A DNA stretch of 64,000 bases from Halobacteriovorax sp. GB3 (GTDB lineage Bacteria > Bdellovibrionota > Bacteriovoracia > Bacteriovoracales > Bacteriovoracaceae). The notes under the pieces were generated by a model. That model was not told where the DNA came from. It did no database searches and saw only the letters and a list, made by a program, of their open reading frames with translations. Positions within the stretch are counted from its first letter, which is position 1; every line of letters starts with the position of its first letter. A program made the translations under genes and the position numbers. Positions 28,480 through 36,684 of the stretch are shown here, in pieces. The DNA lies in NCBI RefSeq assembly GCF_028649655.1, contig NZ_JAQSLN010000004.1:124001-188000 (forward strand). The letters run 5' to 3'.

Positions 28480-28503
28480 ATAATCTCCTTGTATAGGAGT
28501 TAT
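28480..28503 (+). promoter_or_regulatory. Hairpin that can hide the ribosome-binding site of the next gene
   Basis: CTCCT pairs with AGGAG (the ribosome site at 28495-28499), extended by ATAA/TTAT with one bulged base; the loop is TGTAT. The start codon follows at 28505. Such a fold would lower translation until opened. Confidence 0.4.
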
Positions 28504-28504
28504 T

Positions 28505-28993
28505 ATGGAAGACACAACAATACTCGAAAAGATAATGGAAGTTAGGCCTAAGGCCATCGTTAAATTTCTCTATAAAACGGGTGATTCATTTTCAAATCAT
28601 TTGGCCCTAACTGATGACTTCAGCTCCGTCTCATTTAATCTCACTCGCACAGAACTTATCGAAAAATTAGAATCCTTAAATAAAGAAGAGATCGATGAAA
28701 AGCCAAGAGATATTATAAAATTCCTCATTCTCCGCTACAAAAAAGATCGCGATGATCTCATTAAACTTCAAAAGCTCACTAAGGCCTACAAACAACGAGT
28801 AGATGCAAGAAATCATGATCAGATTGGTATTTCAGAACTTCCATTCTTTGAAACAATTCAAGAATACCGCTTTAAAAAAGTTCCTAACCCGCTTGATCTT
28901 CATGAACTTTCACTCGTTCAAGAACTAATTGAAGCCCTTGATACAGGAGTACTTATTGCACTTGAGGAATACATCAAAGGCGTGGAAGTTTGA
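28505..28993 (+). CDS. Hypothetical cytoplasmic protein
   Basis: 162 residues, no signal peptide or membrane helix, charged and mostly helical with a beta-rich start (LALTDDFSSVSFNLTR). Not recognised. AGGAG precedes the ATG by five bases. It stands alone on the plus strand after the stator operon, separated by a hairpin. Its last 25 codons overlap, antisense, the 3' end of the ComM-like gene. Confidence 0.55.
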   Translation: MEDTTILEKIMEVRPKAIVKFLYKTGDSFSNHLALTDDFSSVSFNLTRTELIEKLESLNKEEIDEKPRDIIKFLILRYKKDRDDLIKLQKLTKAYKQRVDARNHDQIGISELPFFETIQEYRFKKVPNPLDLHELSLVQELIEALDTGVLIALEEYIKGVEV

Positions 28994-29472
28994 AAACTAG
29001 CCTCAAGTAAGTCTTCAATAGGAAGAATGTGATAATCTTCACTCTCCATCCTCTTAGAAGTAATCCATTTATATTTTTCATGTTCGAGTAGATTGAACTC
29101 TTCTGGATCTATGCAGGTAATCTGCCCTCTCACATCAAATTTTCCGCTACAAATGCAATCTTCTAAATTCTTTATTGGAACGACTCCTGCTAATGACCAA
29201 AAGAGAATGAGAACAGGTAACTCTAGTAATTTAAATTCTTCATTTCCAAGCTCTAGCAATCTTTCATCATCAAAGCAAAGGACGTATCGACGCATAGGAA
29301 TTTGAATCTGCATTGAGCGAGTAATGAAATTATTTTTTTCCTTTAAAACTTTTCCTCTTTTTCCTAGACCAATAATATCCACTCCAGGAATTCCCTTAGT
29401 TGTATATCCAAAGAGATCAATAACGTTTCTCTTTCCAAACGATGGCACAATAGACTTTAAACACGCTTGCAT
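28918..29472 (-). CDS. Free-standing ComM N-terminal (ChlI-like) domain protein
   Basis: 184 residues. The first 120 follow the N-terminal domain of ComM / YifB Mg-chelatase-like proteins: a leading CLKSIVPSFG strand, GIPGVDIIGLG where ComM has GLPGFTLVGLP, then VLKEKNNFITRSMQIQIPMRRYV where ComM has an invariant helix and strand. ComM is a hexameric helicase that helps branch migration during transformation; the AAA+ part (about 300 residues) is missing here. A strong GGAGGTGAAGT precedes the ATG. The 3' end overlaps the convergent gene by 76 bp. Either a shortened relative with a new role or a decayed comM. Confidence 0.6.
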   Translation of the reverse strand: MQACLKSIVPSFGKRNVIDLFGYTTKGIPGVDIIGLGKRGKVLKEKNNFITRSMQIQIPMRRYVLCFDDERLLELGNEEFKLLELPVLILFWSLAGVVPIKNLEDCICSGKFDVRGQITCIDPEEFNLLEHEKYKWITSKRMESEDYHILPIEDLLEASFQTSTPLMYSSSAISTPVSRASISS

Positions 29473-29557
29473 ACTTCACCTCCAGTGAAGTAACGAAGCA
29501 AAGACTAATCAATTTAAAAAGATTGAAACTCTTAATTTATGTCATGCTATAAAATAT

Positions 29558-30025
29558 CTATTTCAGTTTTTGATCTTGTTCTAATGAGTAATAGCAATTG
29601 AGTTGCTTATCCACGAGAGAAGCATGGTTTAGACTTAGCCCTCGGGCCATAATATTTTTCAACCTTAAACATCCATCATTGGCCTTCTGACAAAGTTTTT
29701 CATCTCTTTTGTCACATTGAAGCTTGATTCTAAGAATTTGAGCATACTCACAAAGAACAAGTTTGTTCTTTCTATCAACTTTTGCTCTTAAAAGTCCCTG
29801 CTTTTTTTCATTATCACAGTAGAGATTGGTATCGACAGACCTTCCCATACAATCGAGAGTTTTAGAGTTAATAACATCAATGATCAGATTGTTCTTATAG
29901 CCAGAAAAACTACAGACTTTTTCAAAGGAATGTTTTGTTTGAAAAAAGCCCTGAGGTAAATAAGACGAAATCTTAGCTACCGCAGGGCCTATTGAAATTA
30001 AAAGAATAAAGAAGATTTTTACGAT
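29558..30025 (-). CDS. Cys-rich secreted protein, probably starting at a non-AUG codon
   Basis: Open frame of 155 codons. The first in-frame ATG (29848) would begin inside the mature domain. Upstream the frame stays open and encodes a clean signal peptide, (M)VKIFFILLISIGPAVA, directly after an ATC at 30023-30025. GAGAGGA lies eight bases before that ATC, inside the end of gdhA, whose stop it overlaps. There is no ATG, GTG or TTG in frame at the right place. The mature part has eight Cys in short C-x(n)-C spacings, suggesting disulfides in the periplasm. Function unknown. AUC initiation is inferred; a sequence error is the alternative. Confidence 0.5.
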   Translation of the reverse strand: MVKIFFILLISIGPAVAKISSYLPQGFFQTKHSFEKVCSFSGYKNNLIIDVINSKTLDCMGRSVDTNLYCDNEKKQGLLRAKVDRKNKLVLCEYAQILRIKLQCDKRDEKLCQKANDGCLRLKNIMARGLSLNHASLVDKQLNCYYSLEQDQKLK

Positions 30026-31278
30026 GGGAAGAGTCCTCTCAGTCTCATCGCTCTTTCGAGTCTTCTAAAGGCACAAATGAATGCTGCTTTTTTCATATCA
30101 ACATCATATTCTTTGTGTGCTTCATAAACATTTTCGAAAGAATCTTTAAGAATGTTGTGAAGTCTCTTATTGATTTCATCAAGATCCCAGAAGAAATTCT
30201 GAAGTCCTTGAACCCATTCAAAGTAAGAAACAATAACACCACCAGCGTTACAAAGAATATCAGGAATAATGAATCCACCCTTTGCAGAGATAATTTCAAT
30301 CGCTTCCTTAGTTAGAGGTCCGTTGGCACCTTCAGCAACAATCTTTGCTTTTACATTGTCAGCGTTTTTCTTAGTTACAACACCGTCAATCGCTGCTGGA
30401 ATAAGAACATCAACATCTAGAGCTAGAAGCTCTTCGTTTGAAATAAGTTGAACACCAGGAAGATCCTTAAGGAACTTTCTTCTACTAGTCCACTCAACAG
30501 CTTTATCAATATCTAGACCCTCAGGATCATAGATAGCTCCTGAAACGTCAGAAACAGCTACAATTTTTGCACCTTGTGCTTTTAGATCTTGAGCTGCTGG
30601 AATAGCAACTTTACCAAAACCATGAATTGCAACTTTCATCTCTGGTCCAACAGTCATATTTAGTTTCTGAGCTGCGAAGTTAACACAGAAAGCAACACCT
30701 TTACCTGTCGCCTCAGCACGTCCTAGAGAACCACCAACAGTAATTGGCTTCCCTGTAACGATACCAGGAACTGTATAACCTTTTAGCTGAGAATAAGTAT
30801 CCATGAACCAGGCCATAGTTTGTCCATCAGTTCCAATATCTGGAGCTGGGATGTCACTATTTGGTCCGATAACCATACTAATTTCTGTAGCAAATCTTCT
30901 TGTCAGAGACTGAAGCTCCTGACGAGAAAGTTCGTTTGGATCTACACAGATACCACCCTTTGCTCCACCAAGAGGTAGACCAACAAGCGCACACTTAAAA
31001 GTCATAAGCATAGCTAGGGCCGCTGTTTCAGATAGATCAACTTTAGGGTGGTAACGTAGCCCCCCCTTACCTGGTCCAAGAGTCATGTTGTGTTGAACTC
31101 TGTAACCTTGAAATGTTTTTACTGTCCCGTCATCTAGTCTAATTGGAACTGCAACTTGAAGGGCCCTTTTAGGGTATTTTAGCCTTTCAAGAATGTTTGG
31201 ATCCAACCCCATTACCTCAGAAGCAGTCTCTAAGATTTTAAGGGAATCTTTGTATAACGGACTTTCGAATAGACTCAT
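30019..31278 (-). CDS. gdhA: Glutamate dehydrogenase (Glu/Leu/Phe/Val dehydrogenase family)
   Basis: 419 residues from the ATG at 31278, which has GGGAG seven bases upstream; an ATG 21 bp earlier has none. The enzyme interconverts glutamate with 2-oxoglutarate and ammonia. Motifs: GPGKGGLRYHP and PLGGAKGGI with the substrate and catalytic lysines, PAPDIGTDG with the catalytic Asp, and a Rossmann site IHGFGKVAIPAA (the usual GxGNVG Asn is Lys, so cofactor preference cannot be read safely). Length fits the hexameric bacterial NAD-type family. Cytoplasmic. It is followed by an overlapping secreted-protein gene. Confidence 0.93.
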   Translation of the reverse strand: MSLFESPLYKDSLKILETASEVMGLDPNILERLKYPKRALQVAVPIRLDDGTVKTFQGYRVQHNMTLGPGKGGLRYHPKVDLSETAALAMLMTFKCALVGLPLGGAKGGICVDPNELSRQELQSLTRRFATEISMVIGPNSDIPAPDIGTDGQTMAWFMDTYSQLKGYTVPGIVTGKPITVGGSLGRAEATGKGVAFCVNFAAQKLNMTVGPEMKVAIHGFGKVAIPAAQDLKAQGAKIVAVSDVSGAIYDPEGLDIDKAVEWTSRRKFLKDLPGVQLISNEELLALDVDVLIPAAIDGVVTKKNADNVKAKIVAEGANGPLTKEAIEIISAKGGFIIPDILCNAGGVIVSYFEWVQGLQNFFWDLDEINKRLHNILKDSFENVYEAHKEYDVDMKKAAFICAFRRLERAMRLRGLFPS

Positions 31279-31387
31279 AAGTCGCTCCCACTTAAGCATT
31301 TACAACATACATATAGACTAATTTACTGCTAAAATTTTCTGATGGATAGGGGAAAATATCCTACCGGTTACTTTTTGAAGACGCACA

Positions 31388-31413
31388 ACAAAAAAGGCGA
31401 AGAAATCTCCGCC
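31388..31413 (-). terminator. Rho-independent terminator after the 278-residue secreted protein gene
   Basis: On the minus strand GGCGGAGATTTCTTCGCC forms a short hairpin followed by six T. It lies between the stop of the upstream secreted-protein gene and gdhA. Confidence 0.6.
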
Positions 31414-31447
31414 TAATTTTATTGATGAATGGTGGTCATTTAATTTA

Positions 31448-32284
31448 CTAAAATGGTTTGTTAAAAAGGAGCTCAACTTTCTTATCAGCTGGTCCAGAAA
31501 AGAGAAGGTCTTTATCAGACTGTGTCGAACTAACTCGACCAATCGTGTTGCTCCAAAGTTCCTTATCAACATAAGCAACCCACTCTCCCTCATTAACATT
31601 GTAATAAGTTTTTGCTTCGAGCTTGGCCTTATCAAAACGCTTCCCCATTTCAAGCTTAACTTTTCCTGTTAATGAAACAGTTGTCTTATTATCAAAATAA
31701 GGATTATCGACAAAAATAAATGTTTTTCCCTGAAGAACTCTCGCCTTTACTTTTAATTTCACATTACTGGCGATAGCAACATTTGTCTGAGGTTTTAAAG
31801 ATTTTTGAATCTGTCCAACACGGTGAAGAGTACTTCCCTCTTTGGCCTGCTTCACTTCTCCAGAAACTCTCTTATCAAGATATTTTAAAATCTTTTGATT
31901 CACATATTTAACTCTATCCTCACGATCTTTAATATCGTAGAGACCAGTCGTATCGAGGTTCCAGTTTTTTGCATATTCATTTGTTTCGTCCCATCTTTGA
32001 AGAGTGTTTCTCATATCAACGAGAACTCCCGCTCTATCTTCTACAAAGACATATTCAAGAACACTTTTCTTTCTCTCTGGAATCGTTTGAACCTCTACAT
32101 TTGGAACGTAGTTATCTGGGCTTCTGTCTTGAACTTTATAATTAGGATTGAATGATTTGAGTAACTCGATATTCTTGTCCCCAGCAAAACATGCAGATGG
32201 TGCAATTGAGACAATAAAAGACCCAAGACATACATACTGTCTAAACTTTCGACACAGTGTAAATTTTTTTGTCTTATTATCCAT
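31448..32284 (-). CDS. Secreted hypothetical protein with N-terminal signal sequence
   Basis: 278 residues. A charged start, then CLGSFIVSIAPSACFAG: a signal peptide with cleavage near ACFAG, or a lipobox-like SAC. The mature part is rich in Lys and beta-prone, ending in short strands (KVELLFNKPF). No domain recognised. GGGGAG precedes the ATG by eight bases. It has its own terminator and appears monocistronic. Periplasmic or outer-envelope location inferred. Confidence 0.55.
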   Translation of the reverse strand: MDNKTKKFTLCRKFRQYVCLGSFIVSIAPSACFAGDKNIELLKSFNPNYKVQDRSPDNYVPNVEVQTIPERKKSVLEYVFVEDRAGVLVDMRNTLQRWDETNEYAKNWNLDTTGLYDIKDREDRVKYVNQKILKYLDKRVSGEVKQAKEGSTLHRVGQIQKSLKPQTNVAIASNVKLKVKARVLQGKTFIFVDNPYFDNKTTVSLTGKVKLEMGKRFDKAKLEAKTYYNVNEGEWVAYVDKELWSNTIGRVSSTQSDKDLLFSGPADKKVELLFNKPF

Positions 32285-32485
32285 CGTTTACTCCCCTATT
32301 TACGATCATTTGTTCTCTCTCACGTAAATAGAGTGCAAGCGTGATGCCAGCTCTAGTATTTTATCAACTTTTAGACATTTCCATCGCCGGCCGGAAGGAT
32401 TTTCACTATTTTCGGGGTGAAAGTAAGAAATTAAAAGGCTTTTGGACAAAATCCCAGTCAGAATGTCCATTGGCCGAGTAAAAGG

Positions 32486-32848
32486 CTAAGGCTTCTTCTT
32501 ATAGAATTCGCTTAAAATCTCTCTCACTTTGGAATCTTCAAGGCAAGAGCGATAATTTTCAACGCTCTTCTTATTGGCTATTGAAAGAAAGAAATCTCCC
32601 TCATGGCACTTTTTAATGTTCTTTTCTTTGAAGTTTTCAAGCTTTGAAAAGAGAAAGGAAAAGCGATAAAGACCGGTCAAACCAAGATTACTTTGATTAA
32701 AAAGTACGCCCTTTTGAGAGCGGTTAATAAGAAAATTCTCTTTTTGACCTATGCGGTTTATCGTTGTCATCTTATAGGTTATTCCCTCTATTGCATTTGC
32801 TGAAAGCGAGATCATTGATAAAAAGAAAATTATTTTTTTAATTCCCAC
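32486..32848 (-). CDS. Small secreted hypothetical protein
   Basis: 120 residues from a GTG at 32848 that follows GGAGAG by four bases and overlaps the stop of the upstream protease-like gene. From there the protein begins (M)GIKKIIFFLSMISLSANA, a standard signal peptide. A longer reading from 32875 would put nine extra residues before it and seems less likely. Two Cys in the mature domain (KKCHEGDFF and YRSCLEDS) may form a disulfide. Not recognised; probably co-expressed with the HExxH protein. Confidence 0.55.
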   Translation of the reverse strand: MGIKKIIFFLSMISLSANAIEGITYKMTTINRIGQKENFLINRSQKGVLFNQSNLGLTGLYRFSFLFSKLENFKEKNIKKCHEGDFFLSIANKKSVENYRSCLEDSKVREILSEFYKKKP

Positions 32849-34634
32849 AATACTCTCCACTTGGAGCACAACCAAAATTGCTCGCGATATCTGGATTTTT
32901 CATAAACATATCTTTCACGCGACATTTATGGCTTTGATGAGGACTTTCATTTGTATCATAGAATACACTTTCAATTTTTTGCCAAAGAGACTTTTCGACT
33001 TTATCAAACTTCACTTCGCAGGCCTTTGGTAGAGCTTGATTTGTTTTTTCAAATTCCAAATCATCACATGCAGCAGAAGCGAAAAAAGAAATTCCTTCAA
33101 AAGTTTTCTCTCTTCTTTGAGCTAGTGGTAATTCTTTCATTCTCTTGGCCAAAACTTTTGAAGCGAGAAGATCACTAAAGACCTCCCCTCCTTCAGCATG
33201 ATAACCCTGCATGATTGTACAATGTCTTAAAAGCTCAAATGATCTAGGGTCATTTAATTTCTTTTTGGATATTTCTAGTTCATCCATAACAAATGGGGTC
33301 ATAAAATCTTTCGCCTGTTTTTCCAAGTAACGATGCCCTTCATTGAGATAGGCCTTAACATAATGCTTAGGGTTTGTTCGAATATTTGTTGTTCCATACT
33401 TCTCTAAACACTGTACCTCGTCTTTAAAGATTGATTCACTGGCCGTAAACCCTGGACTCATATTTGGTTTAAAGCCGAGACGCTTATTTCCACCATAGTG
33501 ATGATACAAGTCTACATCGAGAAAATAAGCAACATCATCATCTTCAAGATCACCACCATAATCACGATTATCATAACTTTCGATATCTTTTACCTTGGCA
33601 CTCATTAAAGGTGCGATCAGAGAACAAGGATCGATAGAGTGAGCAAGTTCGTGGGCAACAACTGTTGCAATCATTTCAGTTGGAGTACTCATTAGCTGAG
33701 GACAAATTTGTATGCTATGTCTGTTAGGCATATATGAAGCATTTGGAGAAAAACAATCTGTTGTTCCTAAAAACTCGATAAAGTTTTTCTTCTCATAACG
33801 AATCGTTTTTAATCTCTCTAGAACAACTTCGTACGAAGGATTCTTCTTGTCATAGGACTTCTCAACAATTTCAATTAAATCTTTTTTTACATCTTTAAAA
33901 ATATTTATTGTTCTCTGTTCCTTACGATCATATTCATCGTTTAACTCTTCCATAATCTCTAGAGGAAGTGGCATTAACTCCAATAGAAAGGGCTTATTTG
34001 AGACAAATTGCATCCTTTGACTTTTTGGAAGAGCTAGAAATTCCTTTCTCTTTTGATTTATTAGTTCTCTTTCATAATTCAACCAAGACCTTTGGTTTTT
34101 CACCAATTTTTTAAATTCTTCAACAGGAATTTCAGGAGCATATCGTCTAGCTTTTTGAACAATAGCATCATCACTCATACTATCGTTCATTATATCTCCA
34201 ATAATAAAACCTTGAACTTTAGCTATGTATGTATTGTGAATATTCATATCAACTACGGACATTTCTGGTTCAGGAGTTTTTAAAATTGTGGCACAATTAA
34301 AAATCTCTTTTCTTACTTCATCGCTTTTCAAACTCATGACCTTCTCGCCTTTAGAGTTTTGATAAAGAGTTAGTCCCCCTTCATTTTTTTTAAAAACGCG
34401 ACAGAGTTTTTTCCAATCACAAGTATTTGTAGGTTTATTTTTAAAGTGCGCTCTCTTTTTAAAATTAATCTTAGCAAGATCATTACAAGTAATATCGGCA
34501 GGAGGAGTTAACTCCAGGGCCTCCATCATTTGCGAGAAAGTATTCATTGGATCAGTTTGAATATCGTAGAGCATCTCTTCTTGAGAATAAGTCGAGAAAA
34601 TTGTGAAAAATAACGGGATTAAAAGATACTTCAT
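32838..34634 (-). CDS. Secreted zinc-metallopeptidase-like protein (HELAH motif)
   Basis: 598 residues with a signal peptide (MKYLLIPLFFTIFSTYSQ). The zinc motif HELAHSIDP is at residues 328-336; downstream GGEVFSDLLASK is a candidate for the third ligand. About 20 Cys in the mature protein suggest a disulfide-rich periplasmic or exported enzyme. The family is not one I can name; the HExxH context with a following Asp resembles gluzincin-type enzymes. It lies next to parAB and, across them, another HExxH secreted protein, and is followed by a small secreted protein in an overlapping frame. Confidence 0.6.
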   Translation of the reverse strand: MKYLLIPLFFTIFSTYSQEEMLYDIQTDPMNTFSQMMEALELTPPADITCNDLAKINFKKRAHFKNKPTNTCDWKKLCRVFKKNEGGLTLYQNSKGEKVMSLKSDEVRKEIFNCATILKTPEPEMSVVDMNIHNTYIAKVQGFIIGDIMNDSMSDDAIVQKARRYAPEIPVEEFKKLVKNQRSWLNYERELINQKRKEFLALPKSQRMQFVSNKPFLLELMPLPLEIMEELNDEYDRKEQRTINIFKDVKKDLIEIVEKSYDKKNPSYEVVLERLKTIRYEKKNFIEFLGTTDCFSPNASYMPNRHSIQICPQLMSTPTEMIATVVAHELAHSIDPCSLIAPLMSAKVKDIESYDNRDYGGDLEDDDVAYFLDVDLYHHYGGNKRLGFKPNMSPGFTASESIFKDEVQCLEKYGTTNIRTNPKHYVKAYLNEGHRYLEKQAKDFMTPFVMDELEISKKKLNDPRSFELLRHCTIMQGYHAEGGEVFSDLLASKVLAKRMKELPLAQRREKTFEGISFFASAACDDLEFEKTNQALPKACEVKFDKVEKSLWQKIESVFYDTNESPHQSHKCRVKDMFMKNPDIASNFGCAPSGEYCGN

Positions 34635-34665
34635 AGCTAATTTATCGGTAAAACTATGAAATAAA

Positions 34666-34696
34666 TAAAAAAAAGAGGCCCGAAAGCCCCTTTTTT
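34666..34696 (-). terminator. Rho-independent terminator of parAB
   Basis: On the minus strand AAAAAGGGGC pairs with GCCTCTTTTT and continues into a T-run. It overlaps the parB stop codon. Confidence 0.8.
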
Positions 34697-35582
34697 ATAG
34701 ATCGACGATTTCTTTTGTCTCTTCCACTAGAGTTTTAAGCAATTTCTTTGTCTCTTTATCGAGATTCATGTCTTTTTGCTTAGATTGCATCGCTTTTAGA
34801 AAAGCTGCTGCAGTAAGACCTTTTGGCATGGCCTTCTTCTTAGTGACTTTCTTCTTAGCTGTACCAGCAGAAACAACACCTGTTTTAATGGCCTTTTTAA
34901 GCTGACTTCTCTTAGTCACTTCTCCAGCAAGAATCTTTTTTTGCATGCTCGTTTTAAAGGCACCCTTATCAAGAGCATCAAACTCTAAAAGAACATACTT
35001 TTCAATGTTAAATTCCTTTGCAGCTTCTTTTAGCTTCTTAGGCATTTTAGCAATGAGAAGTGAACGGTGAACTTCTGATTTAGAAATTCCAAGTGCCGCT
35101 TGGATTTTTCTCTCACTAGCTTTTGTTGCTTTTTGATAGTTTAAAATTCCATCGGCCTTATCAATGTAGTGAAGAGCTTCACGCGAAGAGTTCTCAGAGA
35201 ACTGAATCGCCATAAGCTCTTCTTCTGACTTGTTATCAAGAATGAAACAAGGACATTTTTCCATATCAATAGAGCTCATTGCACGGAAACGTCTCTCACC
35301 ACAGATAAGAGTCATTTTTCCAGTACTGTCTCTATGAAGAACGAGCGGTTGAATCAGTCCGTTAACTTTAATGTTAGCGGCTAGTTCTTTGATTGAACTA
35401 TCATTGAACTTAGTTCTAACCTGTTCTTTTACATAAATATCTTTAAGCTTAATTTCATCGAGTTTAGCTCCTTTAAGGAGTCTCTCGTCTGAAAGTTGAA
35501 AAAGATCGCGAGAAAGTTTATCCGACATATCGATAACTTTTCTCTGTCTCTTAGAAACACGAGGAGCAAAATTCTTCGCCAT
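34695..35582 (-). CDS. parB: ParB/Spo0J-family DNA-binding partition protein
   Basis: 295 residues. The N-terminal ParB/Srx CTPase domain is clear: VNGLIQPLVLH, then GERRFRAM (the GERRxRA box of CTP-dependent ParBs) and a modified ENxxR box (ENSSREAL). A helix-turn-helix follows (ERKIQAALGISKSEVHRSL). The C-terminal 80 residues are very rich in Lys and Ala, probably DNA-binding and dimerising. ParB loads on parS and works with ParA to segregate DNA. It lies 61 bp after parA in an operon ending at a terminator. No parS-like palindrome was seen in the window. Confidence 0.85.
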   Translation of the reverse strand: MAKNFAPRVSKRQRKVIDMSDKLSRDLFQLSDERLLKGAKLDEIKLKDIYVKEQVRTKFNDSSIKELAANIKVNGLIQPLVLHRDSTGKMTLICGERRFRAMSSIDMEKCPCFILDNKSEEELMAIQFSENSSREALHYIDKADGILNYQKATKASERKIQAALGISKSEVHRSLLIAKMPKKLKEAAKEFNIEKYVLLEFDALDKGAFKTSMQKKILAGEVTKRSQLKKAIKTGVVSAGTAKKKVTKKKAMPKGLTAAAFLKAMQSKQKDMNLDKETKKLLKTLVEETKEIVDL

Positions 35583-35643
35583 ATTATATCTCCACTTCCT
35601 TGTGAAATATTTTTCTTAGTTATTAACAATTATTCCCTAGGAC

Positions 35644-36417
35644 TTAAAGTCCTAGAGAATGCCAAAGTCTGTCATAATCTTGGTGACCACGAGACTTCTT
35701 ACCCATACGACAAATTGGCTTCTTAAGCGAGATTGACTCTTGCATCTGAACCAAGTTTCTAATCGGAGGAGTAATGTTAAAAGATTGCGCCAGCTCTTCC
35801 ATTCTCTGTCTTTCAATCTTTCTTCTTGTATTAACCATTGATGGAATAATTGAAAATTCAAGGCCTGGATTTTCAGTTTCCTTGATAATTTCAAAAGTAT
35901 CCATAAGCTCTTCTAGACCATCAATAGAATAGTCTTGAGCTTGCGTAGGAATCAGAATTCTTGTTGAAGCGACAAGTGCCATAATCAACTCATCTCCAAG
36001 CATTGGAGGAGTATCAATGACAACGTAGTCGAACATTCCTTGAGCGTGTACAAGTCTCTTTCTCATAAGACGCTCTTTTCTTCCTGCCTCTTTTCTAATT
36101 TCACCCTCTGAAAGAATCAGAAGCTTAGAGAGGTTCGCCATATGGCGAGAAGATGGAATTAAAGTAATATTCTTGTGAAATTCCTCAGAACCTTCTGATG
36201 GAACCATCACATCTTCAATAGGCACATCACCAATTAACCACTCAGGAATAAGTGTTCTGTGAATATGAACATTGAATGTTGAAGATAAGTTTGCTTGAGA
36301 ATCTAGGTCAATAACGAGAACTCTATTTCCCTTATTGGCCAAGTGGCAGGCTAATTGATAGCACTGCATTGTTTTACCAACACCACCTTTGTTGTTGGCG
36401 ACTGTGATAACTTCCAT
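35644..36417 (-). CDS. parA: ParA/Soj-family partition ATPase
   Basis: 257 residues. It begins with the deviant Walker A NNKGGVGKTMQCYQLA, followed by Walker A' VLVIDLDSQANLS and Walker B FDYVVIDTPPMLG; CQAQ-type end regions also fit ParA. It lacks an N-terminal HTH, so it is the short type that pairs with a ParB. ParA binds DNA non-specifically with ATP and moves ParB-bound cargo. Operon with parB downstream. Flanked by two secreted metallopeptidase-like genes rather than by gidA/gidB, so it may not be the origin-proximal chromosomal pair. Confidence 0.88.
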   Translation of the reverse strand: MEVITVANNKGGVGKTMQCYQLACHLANKGNRVLVIDLDSQANLSSTFNVHIHRTLIPEWLIGDVPIEDVMVPSEGSEEFHKNITLIPSSRHMANLSKLLILSEGEIRKEAGRKERLMRKRLVHAQGMFDYVVIDTPPMLGDELIMALVASTRILIPTQAQDYSIDGLEELMDTFEIIKETENPGLEFSIIPSMVNTRRKIERQRMEELAQSFNITPPIRNLVQMQESISLKKPICRMGKKSRGHQDYDRLWHSLGL

Positions 36418-36684
36418 GAATCACTCCTTCAAAGATCACACTTGATCTAGTTGTCCCTACCAAAAAGTGTAGGACCATCCACACGGAACGTCAAAATAAT
36501 CAATGGGAAAAAATCACCTTTTTTTAGATTCTTACGAGCTATTCAACAATTTCTAGCTAATTCTCGCAAAACGGAGGCTTTCAACCTCTTAGATGGGCTA
36601 AATCTCTGTAATTTTTCCAAAAATAGCCCTGCTTTTTCAAGACCATGGCATTATCTGGCATCAATTTATACAGGATGAGCCTCT

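Noticed and set aside
31318-31653. Open frame of 111 codons on the minus strand
   Set aside because: It overlaps the 278-residue secreted protein in another frame, lacks a ribosome site and has no recognisable features.
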